A DNA stretch of 6,613 nt from positions 1-6,613 of the forward strand of contig CALGNW010000234.1 of the NCBI GenBank assembly GCA_937958345.1. Direction: 5' to 3'. The notes below the pieces were generated by a model. It was given only the letters and a program-made list of their open reading frames with translations, ran no database searches and was not told where the DNA came from. Of the stretch, positions 1 to 5,755 are shown piece after piece. This stretch comes from an uncultured Neomegalonema sp. (GTDB taxonomy: Bacteria > Pseudomonadota > Alphaproteobacteria > Rhodobacterales > Rhodobacteraceae). How positions within the stretch are numbered: the stretch's first letter is position 1; every line of letters begins with the position of its first letter. The translations under genes were made by a program, and so were the position numbers.

Positions 1-1
1 G

Positions 2-679
2 CAAGAGGCCGGATATCAGGACCATCACGGCAACCGTGTGGTGCTGACCAGTTTGATGCCGGAACAAACTGCGCTGTCGATTACCTGCACCGGGGTGGTG
101 GAAACCGAGGCGAATGCGGGCGTCGTGGGTTTGCATACCGACGCGGCTCCGCTTTGGTATTTCGCACGGCCAACCGCTCTGACGTCGCCGGGTCCGCGGA
201 TCGACGCGCTGATCGAGGCGCTCGGCTCCGATATCGTAGACGAGGTTGCGCGCTTTCATGCTTTATCCGCTATGATTGTCAGCAAGGTCGCCTACGAAAC
301 CGGACATACCGATGCCGACACGACATCCGAGGCTGCCCTGGGGATCGGTCGGGGCGTCTGTCAGGATCATGCGCAGATTTTCGTATCCGCTGCGCGCCGT
401 ATGAAGTACCCCGCCCGCTATGTCAGCGGCTATCTGATGATGGATGACCGTGTCGAACAGGACGCTACCCATGCATGGGCCGAGGTTTATCTCGAGGGCC
501 TCGGTTGGGTCGGTTTCGATATTTCAAACGGTATCTCACCGGATGAACGCTATGTCCGAATTGCCGTTGGCCGCGATTACCGGGACGCTGCGCCTGTTGC
601 CGGTGTAAGGTTCGGAAACGAGGACGAGACCCTGACGGTTTCGATTCAGGTTCAGCAGGCGACATCACAAAATCAATAG
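2..679 (+). CDS. Transglutaminase-like cysteine protein of the Anbu locus (5' end outside window)
   Basis: The reading frame is open from the left edge of the window, so the true start lies upstream; the GTG at 38 is an internal Val. The residues encoded just before it (DHHGNRV) resemble the end of the N-terminal beta domain found in bacterial transglutaminase-like proteins. The catalytic core follows with all three expected residues: Cys in GVCQDHA (codon 359-361), His in ATHAWAEV (470-472) and Asp in GFDISNG (518-520). The spacing and the D-x-S-N motif fit the papain-like transglutaminase fold, which acts as a transglutaminase, amidase or peptidase; which reaction occurs here cannot be read from sequence. 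No signal peptide can be judged because the N-terminus is missing. The protein ends shortly after the core with a Gln-rich tail. It is followed on the same strand by Anbu, matching the known neighbourhood of ATP-grasp, alpha-E, transglutaminase and Anbu genes. Family assignment is firm; substrate is unknown. Confidence 0.92.
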   Translation, partial: QEAGYQDHHGNRVVLTSLMPEQTALSITCTGVVETEANAGVVGLHTDAAPLWYFARPTALTSPGPRIDALIEALGSDIVDEVARFHALSAMIVSKVAYETGHTDADTTSEAALGIGRGVCQDHAQIFVSAARRMKYPARYVSGYLMMDDRVEQDATHAWAEVYLEGLGWVGFDISNGISPDERYVRIAVGRDYRDAAPVAGVRFGNEDETLTVSIQVQQATSQNQ

Positions 680-751
680 TATTCGCTCGGTTGCATTTTT
701 TGCCGTATCTGCCTTTATTTCTTCCGCCTGCTTCGAACGAAAGATCACCAA

Positions 752-1480
752 ATGACTTACTGCGTCGGCCTAAAGCTCGATAAGGGCATCCTCTTTATGT
801 CCGATACCCGCACGAATGCGGGGGTCGATAACATCTCGGTATTCCGGAAGATGGTGACATGGGAAGTCCCCGGAGAGCGGGTGATTACCATAATGACGGC
901 TGGAAATCTGGCCACGACCCAAGCGGTCATCAGCACGTTGGACGAGCGCGGAAAGGCCCCCGAAGACCGCGCCCCGTCCCTGCTGGAAGAACCGACCATG
1001 TTCCGCGTCGCCAAACTTGTCGGCGAGACCCTGCGCGATGTCATCAAATCGCAGACTGATACCGGCCAGACGGCGGATGCGTTCGGCGCGACGATCATCG
1101 TCGGCGGTCAGATCGCCGGCAGCGAGCCGCGACTGTTTATGATTTATGCCGAGGGCAATTTCATCGAAGCGTCCGATGATACGCCATTCTTCCAGATCGG
1201 AGAGACGAAATACGGACGTCCGATCTTGGTGCGCGCCTACGATCCGGCAATGAGCTTCGAGGACGCGACAAAGCTGTTGCTGGTGTCGTTCGACTCGACA
1301 ATCAAGGCAAACCTCAGTGTTGATCTGCCACTCGATTATATGGCGTATGAGACCGACAGTTTTGCCATCGCGCAGCAGGGGCGCATCACGGTGGACAATC
1401 CGCACTTCAAACAGATTTCGAACGGGTGGGGCGATGCCCTGCGCGCGGCATTTGCCTCGTTGCCCGATTTCAAATTCTGA
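752..1480 (+). CDS. Anbu, proteasome-type (ancestral beta subunit) N-terminal-threonine peptidase
   Basis: This 242-residue protein begins MTYCVGLKL, so removal of Met exposes Thr2 as the N-terminal nucleophile without a propeptide, as in HslV and Anbu. Asp18 in SDTRTNAG and Lys33 in FRKMVTW sit where the proteasome-fold catalytic Asp and Lys are expected. The segment DTRTNAGVDNI is characteristic of Anbu rather than HslV, and the length also fits Anbu, since HslV is about 175 residues. The fold implies a cytoplasmic self-assembling complex; published Anbu structures show open helical or ring assemblies, and the physiological substrate is unsettled. The start is fixed by the need for Thr at position 2; the upstream GAAAGA (739-744, 7 nt spacing) is only a weak ribosome binding site. 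The 72-bp gap after the transglutaminase gene contains TTGCAT (691-696) and TTTATT (714-719) spaced by 17 nt, a speculative internal promoter. The gene converges on folE with 6 bp between stops. Identification is strong; function is inferred from the family. Confidence 0.95.
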   Translation: MTYCVGLKLDKGILFMSDTRTNAGVDNISVFRKMVTWEVPGERVITIMTAGNLATTQAVISTLDERGKAPEDRAPSLLEEPTMFRVAKLVGETLRDVIKSQTDTGQTADAFGATIIVGGQIAGSEPRLFMIYAEGNFIEASDDTPFFQIGETKYGRPILVRAYDPAMSFEDATKLLLVSFDSTIKANLSVDLPLDYMAYETDSFAIAQQGRITVDNPHFKQISNGWGDALRAAFASLPDFKF

Positions 1481-1486
1481 GGTGCG

Positions 1487-2074
1487 TTAGGCCATCTGGC
1501 TGCTCGGATTGCCGATCATGTTCAAAAACTCCTGCCGCGTTCTTGGATCGCGGCGGAACAGGCCGAGCATCTGACTCGTGACCATCGTGACGCCGTGCGT
1601 GTGAACGCCGCGCGTGGTCATACACTGGTGCGAGGCTTCGATCACCACGGCCACGCCCTGGGGCGCAAGAACGTCGGTAATCGCCTGCGCAATTTGCGCC
1701 GTCAGCTTTTCCTGAACCTGCAACCGCTTTGCGTATCCGTGGACGACCCGCGCGAGCTTTGAGATGCCGACGACCCGGTCGGTCGGAATATACCCGACAT
1801 GCGCCTTGCCGATAATCGGCGCGACATGATGCTCGCAATAGCTTTCGAAGGGGATGTTCCGCAAGACGACCATCTCGTCATATCCGCCGACCTCTTCAAA
1901 GGTCCGCTTCAGATAATCCAGCGGATCAATGTCGTATCCCCGGAACCACTCCTCATAGGCGCGTACAACCCGTCCCGGCGTATCGAGCAATCCTTCGCGA
2001 TCGGGGTCATCGCCCGCCCAGCGGAGCAGGGTCCGAACGGCTTGCTCCGCTTCGTCGCGGGTAGGTTTGGACAT
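1487..2074 (-). CDS. folE: GTP cyclohydrolase I (type IA)
   Basis: This enzyme converts GTP to 7,8-dihydroneopterin triphosphate and formate, the first step of folate synthesis and, in many bacteria, of queuosine synthesis. It is a cytoplasmic homodecamer with a Zn2+ per active site. The 195-residue protein has the expected residues at a constant offset of 30 from the E. coli enzyme: Zn ligands Cys80 and His83 in YCEHH, Cys151 in SHQCMTTRG, and catalytic His82. Ser105 and Lys106 in GISKLAR, Gln121-Glu122, His149 and Arg155 also match substrate-binding positions. The N-terminus is shorter than in E. coli, as is common in bacteria. The start ATG is preceded by GGGAG on the - strand (2081-2085) with 6 nt spacing. 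The gene follows the lipoprotein gene by 88 bp on the same strand, a gap that holds a short hairpin, so co-transcription is possible but unproven. Nothing in the sequence looks broken. Identification is very strong. Confidence 0.98.
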   Translation of the reverse strand: MSKPTRDEAEQAVRTLLRWAGDDPDREGLLDTPGRVVRAYEEWFRGYDIDPLDYLKRTFEEVGGYDEMVVLRNIPFESYCEHHVAPIIGKAHVGYIPTDRVVGISKLARVVHGYAKRLQVQEKLTAQIAQAITDVLAPQGVAVVIEASHQCMTTRGVHTHGVTMVTSQMLGLFRRDPRTRQEFLNMIGNPSSQMA

Positions 2075-2097
2075 GGTGCGCTCCCGTACTCGATTCT

Positions 2098-2117
2098 CGC
2101 CTCCGTTTTAGGAGGCG
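2098..2117 (-). repeat. Short inverted repeat in the folE leader
   Basis: CGCCTCC and GGAGGCG (7-bp perfect arms) flank a 6-nt loop, between the stop of the lipoprotein gene and the folE start. On the - strand the right arm contains a GGAGG motif, but it lies about 24 nt before the folE ATG, too far to be its ribosome binding site. No T-run follows on either strand, so a standard intrinsic terminator is unlikely. It could be a leader hairpin or processing site, or have no role. Confidence 0.45.
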
Positions 2118-2162
2118 CAGGCGTATCGGGGCAAGCGGCTTTGCAAGACCCGCCGGCGAGCG

Positions 2163-3761
2163 TCAGTTCACCCGGATCGACGCGGGCATTTCCACTTCGG
2201 ACACCTGTTCAATCAGAACGGTCGCGAGGCGCTTGTCGCCCTTCATCAGATAAAGGTCGAACGTGCGTCCCTTGATGCGGATTTGCTTGCCGGATTTGCG
2301 AAGCGCCCGCAAAAACGCCAGATCACGGGCGCTGCGGGGGCCTTGGCTCATCGCATTGAACCGCTCGGGATTAAACCCGTAACTGTCGATCACTTCATGG
2401 GTTTGGTCAAACGACCGCAAGCCGCGAAAGGCGCTTTCGCCTTCGACAACAGCGCGAAAGACATCCGACTTAGAGACGTCCACGCCCTCGCAAATCAGGA
2501 TCATCCGCCCGTTCGAACCGCGATTGACCAGACAATCTGTTGCCGGGCGCACATCGTTCGCGGGTGTCGCGGTCGGGCTGTTGCTGCGCTGGGTGGTTAC
2601 GCCCGCAACCGTAGCGGCAACCTGAACGCCCTGATCCCTGCGCTGGGGCTTTTGGCGGGGCTGCGGCGCAAACGCGCTGCCGGTTGCAAGGTCATCACTG
2701 GTCACGAGGCTGAAGTCAGGCGGCGTTTGCGTGATGCCCGACAGCGATCCGATATCGAGGCTGGCCACGGCGGTCGGCGCGGGATCATCGGCGGAAACGC
2801 GCACACGGTAGACATCCTGCGTGCCCGCCTCACGGCGGCGCGGCACTGTCTCGGCCAGCGCCTTTTGCACGGCGGTAGACCAGCCGGACGTTCTCGGCGG
2901 CTGTGCCTTGACGCGTTGGTTCCGTTTTTCGTCGATCATATCGAGCACATCCTTTCGCTGAACGGGCGGCGCTGTGCGGTCGGGGGCTGTTCTTGCGGGC
3001 AGGCGCGGGGCCGGTTGCTGCGGCGCTTGCTGGGGCTGGGGAATAGGGCGCGGCGGCACGAGGGCTGCGATTTCCCAGGCCGTCATCGGTTCAGGGCCGG
3101 GCGCACGGCGCTCGGGGCGCGTTCGCGGCATTGGCACAAAGGGGCCGGACACGACAATCGGATTGGCGGTTTCGGCGAAAAGAATCTGAGGCCGCAGGGC
3201 AACCGGTTCCGCCGGGGCGTATCGGTCGGGAGCGGGCGTTTCGTCTGATGCGCGGCTGACGATATAGGGCGCAATATCGGAATCAGCCCCGAAATATTCC
3301 GGCCCGACCGGGATATAGTTCGCATACGCAATCGGTTCCGCGATCATCACGGCTTGGGGCGATGCAGGCGCGATCAGCGGCTTGAGAATGGCCTTAGCCG
3401 TCTTTTGCTGCGGCATCGGTGCGGCGGCAGGTGCGGGCGGTTTCAGCGGTGTGAAAAACGGTTTGGGCGGTTCCGGCTTTTGCGCCTGCGAGGCTCCGGC
3501 CAAGTATGCATCGGGCACGCTTTCAAACCGTGTCGCCATCACCGGGGCGGCGGGCGGCGTGTCGCGCAGCATCGCGACCGGCACGTCAACGGAAAGCGGC
3601 TGCTGCACAGCCTGAGGGTTCTGATCGACCGACGGTGCGGGGCGTCCGAAATCCGGCGGCGGCGGGAACCTTGCGTTGTGGGGCAGCCCTTGCGAGGTCG
3701 TCGAGCTACAGCCCGCAACGCAGATCATAATGGTCACACAGGGCGTTACCTTGGTCGACAT
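2163..3761 (-). CDS. Proline-rich lipoprotein of unknown function with a conserved-looking C-terminal domain
   Basis: I do not recognise a family for this 532-residue protein. The N-terminus (MSTKVTPCVTIMICVAGCSS) is a short signal peptide ending in a lipobox V-A-G-C, so Cys18 would be lipidated; Ser19 at +2 is compatible with outer-membrane sorting. Residues 31-270 are a low-complexity linker with 55 prolines in 240 residues, rich also in Ala and Gln, suitable for reaching across the periplasm. A less Pro-rich basic stretch follows to about 400. The last 125 or so residues look globular: Cys410 and Cys424 (DCLVNRGSNGRMILICEG) could form a disulfide, followed by a segment with FRAVVEGESAFRGL, SYGFNPERFNAM and a final beta-like FDLYLMKGDKRLATVLIEQV. 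The start has GAGGGG 5 nt upstream (3767-3772). It is the first gene of a possible two-gene unit with folE and diverges from the methyltransferase gene. A cell-envelope role is inferred from the architecture only. The coding call is firm, with signal, ribosome binding site and full-length open frame agreeing. Confidence 0.85.
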   Translation of the reverse strand: MSTKVTPCVTIMICVAGCSSTTSQGLPHNARFPPPPDFGRPAPSVDQNPQAVQQPLSVDVPVAMLRDTPPAAPVMATRFESVPDAYLAGASQAQKPEPPKPFFTPLKPPAPAAAPMPQQKTAKAILKPLIAPASPQAVMIAEPIAYANYIPVGPEYFGADSDIAPYIVSRASDETPAPDRYAPAEPVALRPQILFAETANPIVVSGPFVPMPRTRPERRAPGPEPMTAWEIAALVPPRPIPQPQQAPQQPAPRLPARTAPDRTAPPVQRKDVLDMIDEKRNQRVKAQPPRTSGWSTAVQKALAETVPRRREAGTQDVYRVRVSADDPAPTAVASLDIGSLSGITQTPPDFSLVTSDDLATGSAFAPQPRQKPQRRDQGVQVAATVAGVTTQRSNSPTATPANDVRPATDCLVNRGSNGRMILICEGVDVSKSDVFRAVVEGESAFRGLRSFDQTHEVIDSYGFNPERFNAMSQGPRSARDLAFLRALRKSGKQIRIKGRTFDLYLMKGDKRLATVLIEQVSEVEMPASIRVN

Positions 3762-3799
3762 GCGGTCCCCTCGACCTTTCTGGCCGGATCAAAGTCACC

Positions 3800-3827
3800 A
3801 AGATACATAAAATTATCGCTGATTCAA
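3800..3827 (-). promoter_or_regulatory. Candidate sigma-70-type promoter of the lipoprotein gene
   Basis: Read on the - strand, TTGAAT (3827-3822) and TATCTT (3805-3800) are separated by 16 nt and lie about 40-65 bp upstream of the lipoprotein start codon, inside the AT-rich core of the divergent region. Both boxes match the consensus only partly (four of six each or slightly better). A GATAAT hexamer within the spacer is an alternative -10 box. Confidence 0.4.
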
Positions 3828-3831
3828 TGCG

Positions 3832-3849
3832 TTAATTAATAAAATTAAT
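3832..3849. promoter_or_regulatory. AT-rich palindromic element
   Basis: TTAATTAA overlaps two copies of the self-complementary hexamer ATTAAT (3835-3840 and 3844-3849) separated by AAA. This stretch has one G/C base or none, in contrast to the GC-rich surroundings, and lies between the two divergent genes upstream of the candidate - strand promoter. It could be an UP-like element or a binding site for a nucleoid or regulatory protein; the sequence does not say which. Confidence 0.35.
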
Positions 3850-3854
3850 CTAAT

Positions 3855-3869
3855 GTATCAGTTTGATAC
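3855..3869. promoter_or_regulatory. Palindrome, candidate operator
   Basis: GTATCA-GTT-TGATAC is a perfect inverted repeat with 6-bp arms and a 3-nt spacer, 110 bp upstream of the methyltransferase start and 94 bp upstream of the lipoprotein start. Its size is typical of a dimeric repressor or activator site. A related half-site, GATAC, occurs at 3802-3806. No regulator gene is visible in the window, so the binding protein is unknown. Confidence 0.4.
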
Positions 3870-3929
3870 TGCGCGTGTCCGCATGGATCGGTAAAAAACG
3901 ACAGGCAATGTCGGAAATGCACTTGCCAC

Positions 3930-3945
3930 CACGCTGCCCAGCGTG
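3930..3945. promoter_or_regulatory. Second palindrome, candidate operator near the methyltransferase start
   Basis: CACGCTG-CC-CAGCGTG has perfect 7-bp arms around a 2-nt centre and ends 33 bp before the ATG of the MttB-family gene. The two-base centre makes it a better DNA operator than RNA hairpin. The position suits a repressor site over the promoter or early transcript. No clear -35/-10 pair was found close to it. Confidence 0.4.
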
Positions 3946-3978
3946 TCGGGGTAGAGAGGCATAATATGGGAAGCCGAC

Positions 3979-5544
3979 ATGCCCGAGACAACAGCCGAGA
4001 CCGCCCCCCGTCGTCGCCGTGCCGGAGGCCGTGCGGGCAACGCGCGCGGGCGCGGTCCTGCCGTCGCGCAGCCGGCATGGCATCTGCCGGAATACCTCGA
4101 CAATCCGGTCGAGCCGCTGACCCGCGAGGGTGTGGAAAAAATTCACGACGCGGCGATGCGCATTCTTGAAGAGATCGGCATTCAATTCCTGCACGAAGAC
4201 GCCGTTGCGATCCTCAAACGCGAGGGCTGCACGATCCAGCCGGATGGCGTGACGGTCCGCATGGGCCGTGATTTCGTGATGGAGAAAATCGCGACGTGTC
4301 CCGAACGCTTTACGATCACGCCCCGCAATCCCGACAAGGCCATCGAGATCGGCGGCAACCGCGCGGTGTTCGGTCAGGTCGGTTCGCCGCCGAACTATTC
4401 CAATCTGGACGAGGGGCGTCAGACCGGCAATTTCAGGGCGTTCAGCGACCTGATCAAATTCACCCATTATTTCGACTGCATCCATTTTCAGTCCGGCTAT
4501 CCGGTCGAGCCGGTCGACATCCATGCCTCGATCCGCCACCTCGATTGCATCCGTGAAAAGCTGGTGCTGTCGGACAAGGTGACTCACGCCTATTCGCTGG
4601 GCGTCGAGCGCATGGTCGACTCGATGGAGCTTGTGCGGATTGCAGCGCAGATCTCGGATGATGAATTCGAGCAATCGCCGCGCATGTTCACCAACATCAA
4701 CTCGACCTCGCCGCTGAAACATGACTGGCCGATGCTGGATGGTGCGATGCGGATGGCGGCGCGGAATCAGCCGACGGTGGTGTCGCCGTTCACGCTGGCG
4801 GGTGCGATGGCGCCGGTCACGCTGGCGGGTGCGATTGCACAACAAACGGCAGAGGGTCTGGCGGCGATTGCGCTGCTGCAATGTGTGCGGCCCGGTTCGC
4901 CCGCGGTCTACGGATCGTTCACCAGCAATGTTGATATGAAGACCGGCGCGCCCGCCTTCGGCACACCCGAATATGTCCGCGCGACCCAGATGTCGGGACA
5001 GATGGCGCGGTTTTACAAACTGCCGCTGCGCGCCTCGAATGCCTGCGCCGCAAACTTTCCCGATGCTCAGGCGGCGTGGGAAAGCAGCAATTCGCTCTGG
5101 TCCTGCACCACGGGCGGCGTGAACATGATCTATCATTCAGCGGGCTGGCTGGAGGGCGGGCTGTGCGCATCCTATGAAAAATTTATGATGGATTGCGAGA
5201 TGCTGCAACAGATGCAGCACTACCTCAAACCCATTGGTGTGACCGATGCCGATTGCGCCGTTGCCGCGATTGAAGATGTCGGCGCGGGCGGGCATTTCTT
5301 CGGCACACCGCATACGCAGGAACGCTATGAAACGGCTTTCTATTCGCCGTTCCTTTCCGATTGGTCCAACTTTGAAAACTGGGAAGACAACGGCGCTCTG
5401 CGTACCGAAGAACGGGCGAACAAAGTCTGGAAGCAAGTCCTCGCCGAATTCGAACCCGCTCCGTTGGATCAATCCGTTATCGAAGAACTCGATGCCTTCG
5501 TTGCAAAAAGAAAAGAAGAGGGCGGCGCCCCCACGGACTTCTGA
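3979..5544 (+). CDS. Trimethylamine methyltransferase (MttB/COG5598) family protein, non-pyrrolysine type
   Basis: Family members transfer a methyl group from a methylated amine or quaternary amine to a cognate corrinoid protein; the archaeal founder MttB uses trimethylamine and pyrrolysine, while non-pyrrolysine relatives include the glycine betaine enzyme MtgB. This 521-residue protein has no in-frame UAG, so it belongs to the non-pyrrolysine branch. It has an Arg/Gly/Ala-rich tail (11-28, RRRRAGGRAGNARGRG), then the conserved start WHLPEYLDNP...LTREGVEKIHDAAMRILEEIG (33-67), VGSPPNYSNLD, HFQSGYPVEPVD, TNINSTSPLKHDWPMLDGAMR (238-258), NVDMKTGAPAFGTPEY (317-332), AGWLEGGL (388-395) and a C-terminal VGAGGHFFGTPHTQERYETAFY (434-455). 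Length and motifs are complete, with no frameshift. The first in-frame ATG is used, with GGGAAG 5 nt upstream; the conserved region starting near residue 33 excludes later starts. No corrinoid-protein, reactivase or transporter gene is adjacent, so partner and substrate cannot be named. Family is certain; reaction is inferred. Confidence 0.93.
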   Translation: MPETTAETAPRRRRAGGRAGNARGRGPAVAQPAWHLPEYLDNPVEPLTREGVEKIHDAAMRILEEIGIQFLHEDAVAILKREGCTIQPDGVTVRMGRDFVMEKIATCPERFTITPRNPDKAIEIGGNRAVFGQVGSPPNYSNLDEGRQTGNFRAFSDLIKFTHYFDCIHFQSGYPVEPVDIHASIRHLDCIREKLVLSDKVTHAYSLGVERMVDSMELVRIAAQISDDEFEQSPRMFTNINSTSPLKHDWPMLDGAMRMAARNQPTVVSPFTLAGAMAPVTLAGAIAQQTAEGLAAIALLQCVRPGSPAVYGSFTSNVDMKTGAPAFGTPEYVRATQMSGQMARFYKLPLRASNACAANFPDAQAAWESSNSLWSCTTGGVNMIYHSAGWLEGGLCASYEKFMMDCEMLQQMQHYLKPIGVTDADCAVAAIEDVGAGGHFFGTPHTQERYETAFYSPFLSDWSNFENWEDNGALRTEERANKVWKQVLAEFEPAPLDQSVIEELDAFVAKRKEEGGAPTDF

Positions 5545-5563
5545 GCATTTGCATCGCAAATGC
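5545..5563. repeat. Hairpin directly after the methyltransferase stop codon
   Basis: GCATTTGC and GCAAATGC form perfect 8-bp arms around the loop ATC, beginning at the base after the TGA. The downstream sequence is GC-rich with no T-run, so it is not a textbook intrinsic terminator, though a 3'-end protecting stem is plausible. Confidence 0.6.
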
Positions 5564-5592
5564 GGCCCCGGATAAAGCAGGCGAAATCCTCA

Positions 5593-5686
5593 CAGCCGCA
5601 GGTGCATCGAGCTTTAGGCCTTCGCAAGCGAAGGCCTAAAGCGTTCCGACCATCAACCGGCGCTAATCCCTCAGCGGCAGGTGCAT
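5593..5686 (+). repeat. 15-nt direct repeat pair (5593-5607 and 5672-5686)
   Basis: CAGCCGCAGGTGCAT at 5593-5607 and CAGCGGCAGGTGCAT at 5672-5686 differ at one base. Similar sequence (AATCC followed by TCA) precedes both copies. Each copy leads directly into a hairpin (5611-5642 and 5685-5703), so the unit looks like a conserved lead sequence plus a variable stem-loop. Confidence 0.55.
5611..5642. repeat. Perfect 15-bp hairpin with a 2-nt centre
   Basis: The arm GCTTTAGGCCTTCGC (5611-5625) is repeated exactly as its reverse complement at 5628-5642 around AA. It lies in the non-coding stretch between the convergent methyltransferase and 181-residue-protein genes, where a bidirectional terminator would be expected, but neither strand has a T-run after the stem. 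It could be an interspersed palindromic repeat or a factor-independent RNA-end stabiliser. The rest of the 5545-5755 stretch holds no credible gene. Confidence 0.7.
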
Positions 5687-5703
5687 TTTTGCAAAGCAAA
5701 AAT
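5685..5703. terminator. Third hairpin, A/T-rich stem, possible bidirectional transcription end
   Basis: ATTTTTGC and GCAAAAAT form perfect 8-bp arms around AAA; with one bulged C the stem extends to GTG/CAC. It ends 52 bp before the stop of the convergent - strand gene. The T and A tracts are inside the stem rather than after it, so terminator activity is uncertain; position between converging genes is the main argument. Confidence 0.35.
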
Positions 5704-5755
5704 CACCGAAAGCCCGCACAACACCGCCACCTCCCGCACCGGAACCGGTGGAGAG

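Noticed and set aside
770..1405. 211-codon - strand frame opposite Anbu
   Set aside because: Anbu coding is certain and the antisense product shows no recognisable domain.
2283..3248. 321-codon open frame on the + strand inside the lipoprotein gene
   Set aside because: It is antisense to a frame with a lipoprotein signal and ribosome binding site, its product is Arg/Gly/Ala-rich without motifs, and long antisense frames are common in GC-rich DNA.
3957..3968. CATAAT/TAATAT as a -10 box for the methyltransferase gene
   Set aside because: It would place the transcription start within a few bases of the ATG and over the ribosome binding site, and no -35 box lies at suitable spacing.
4790..4835. 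19-nt direct repeat with 27-nt period inside the methyltransferase gene
   Set aside because: It encodes the repeated phrase TLAGA-x-A within a segment that I recall as conserved in this protein family, so it is a coding feature, not a recombination or regulatory repeat.
3850..5136. 428-codon open frame on the - strand across the methyltransferase gene
   Set aside because: The + strand frame is an unmistakable MttB-family protein; the antisense product is a His/Arg-rich shadow.
5545..5703. Small CRISPR-like array
   Set aside because: The hairpins differ in sequence and length and there is no regular repeat-spacer pattern or cas gene.
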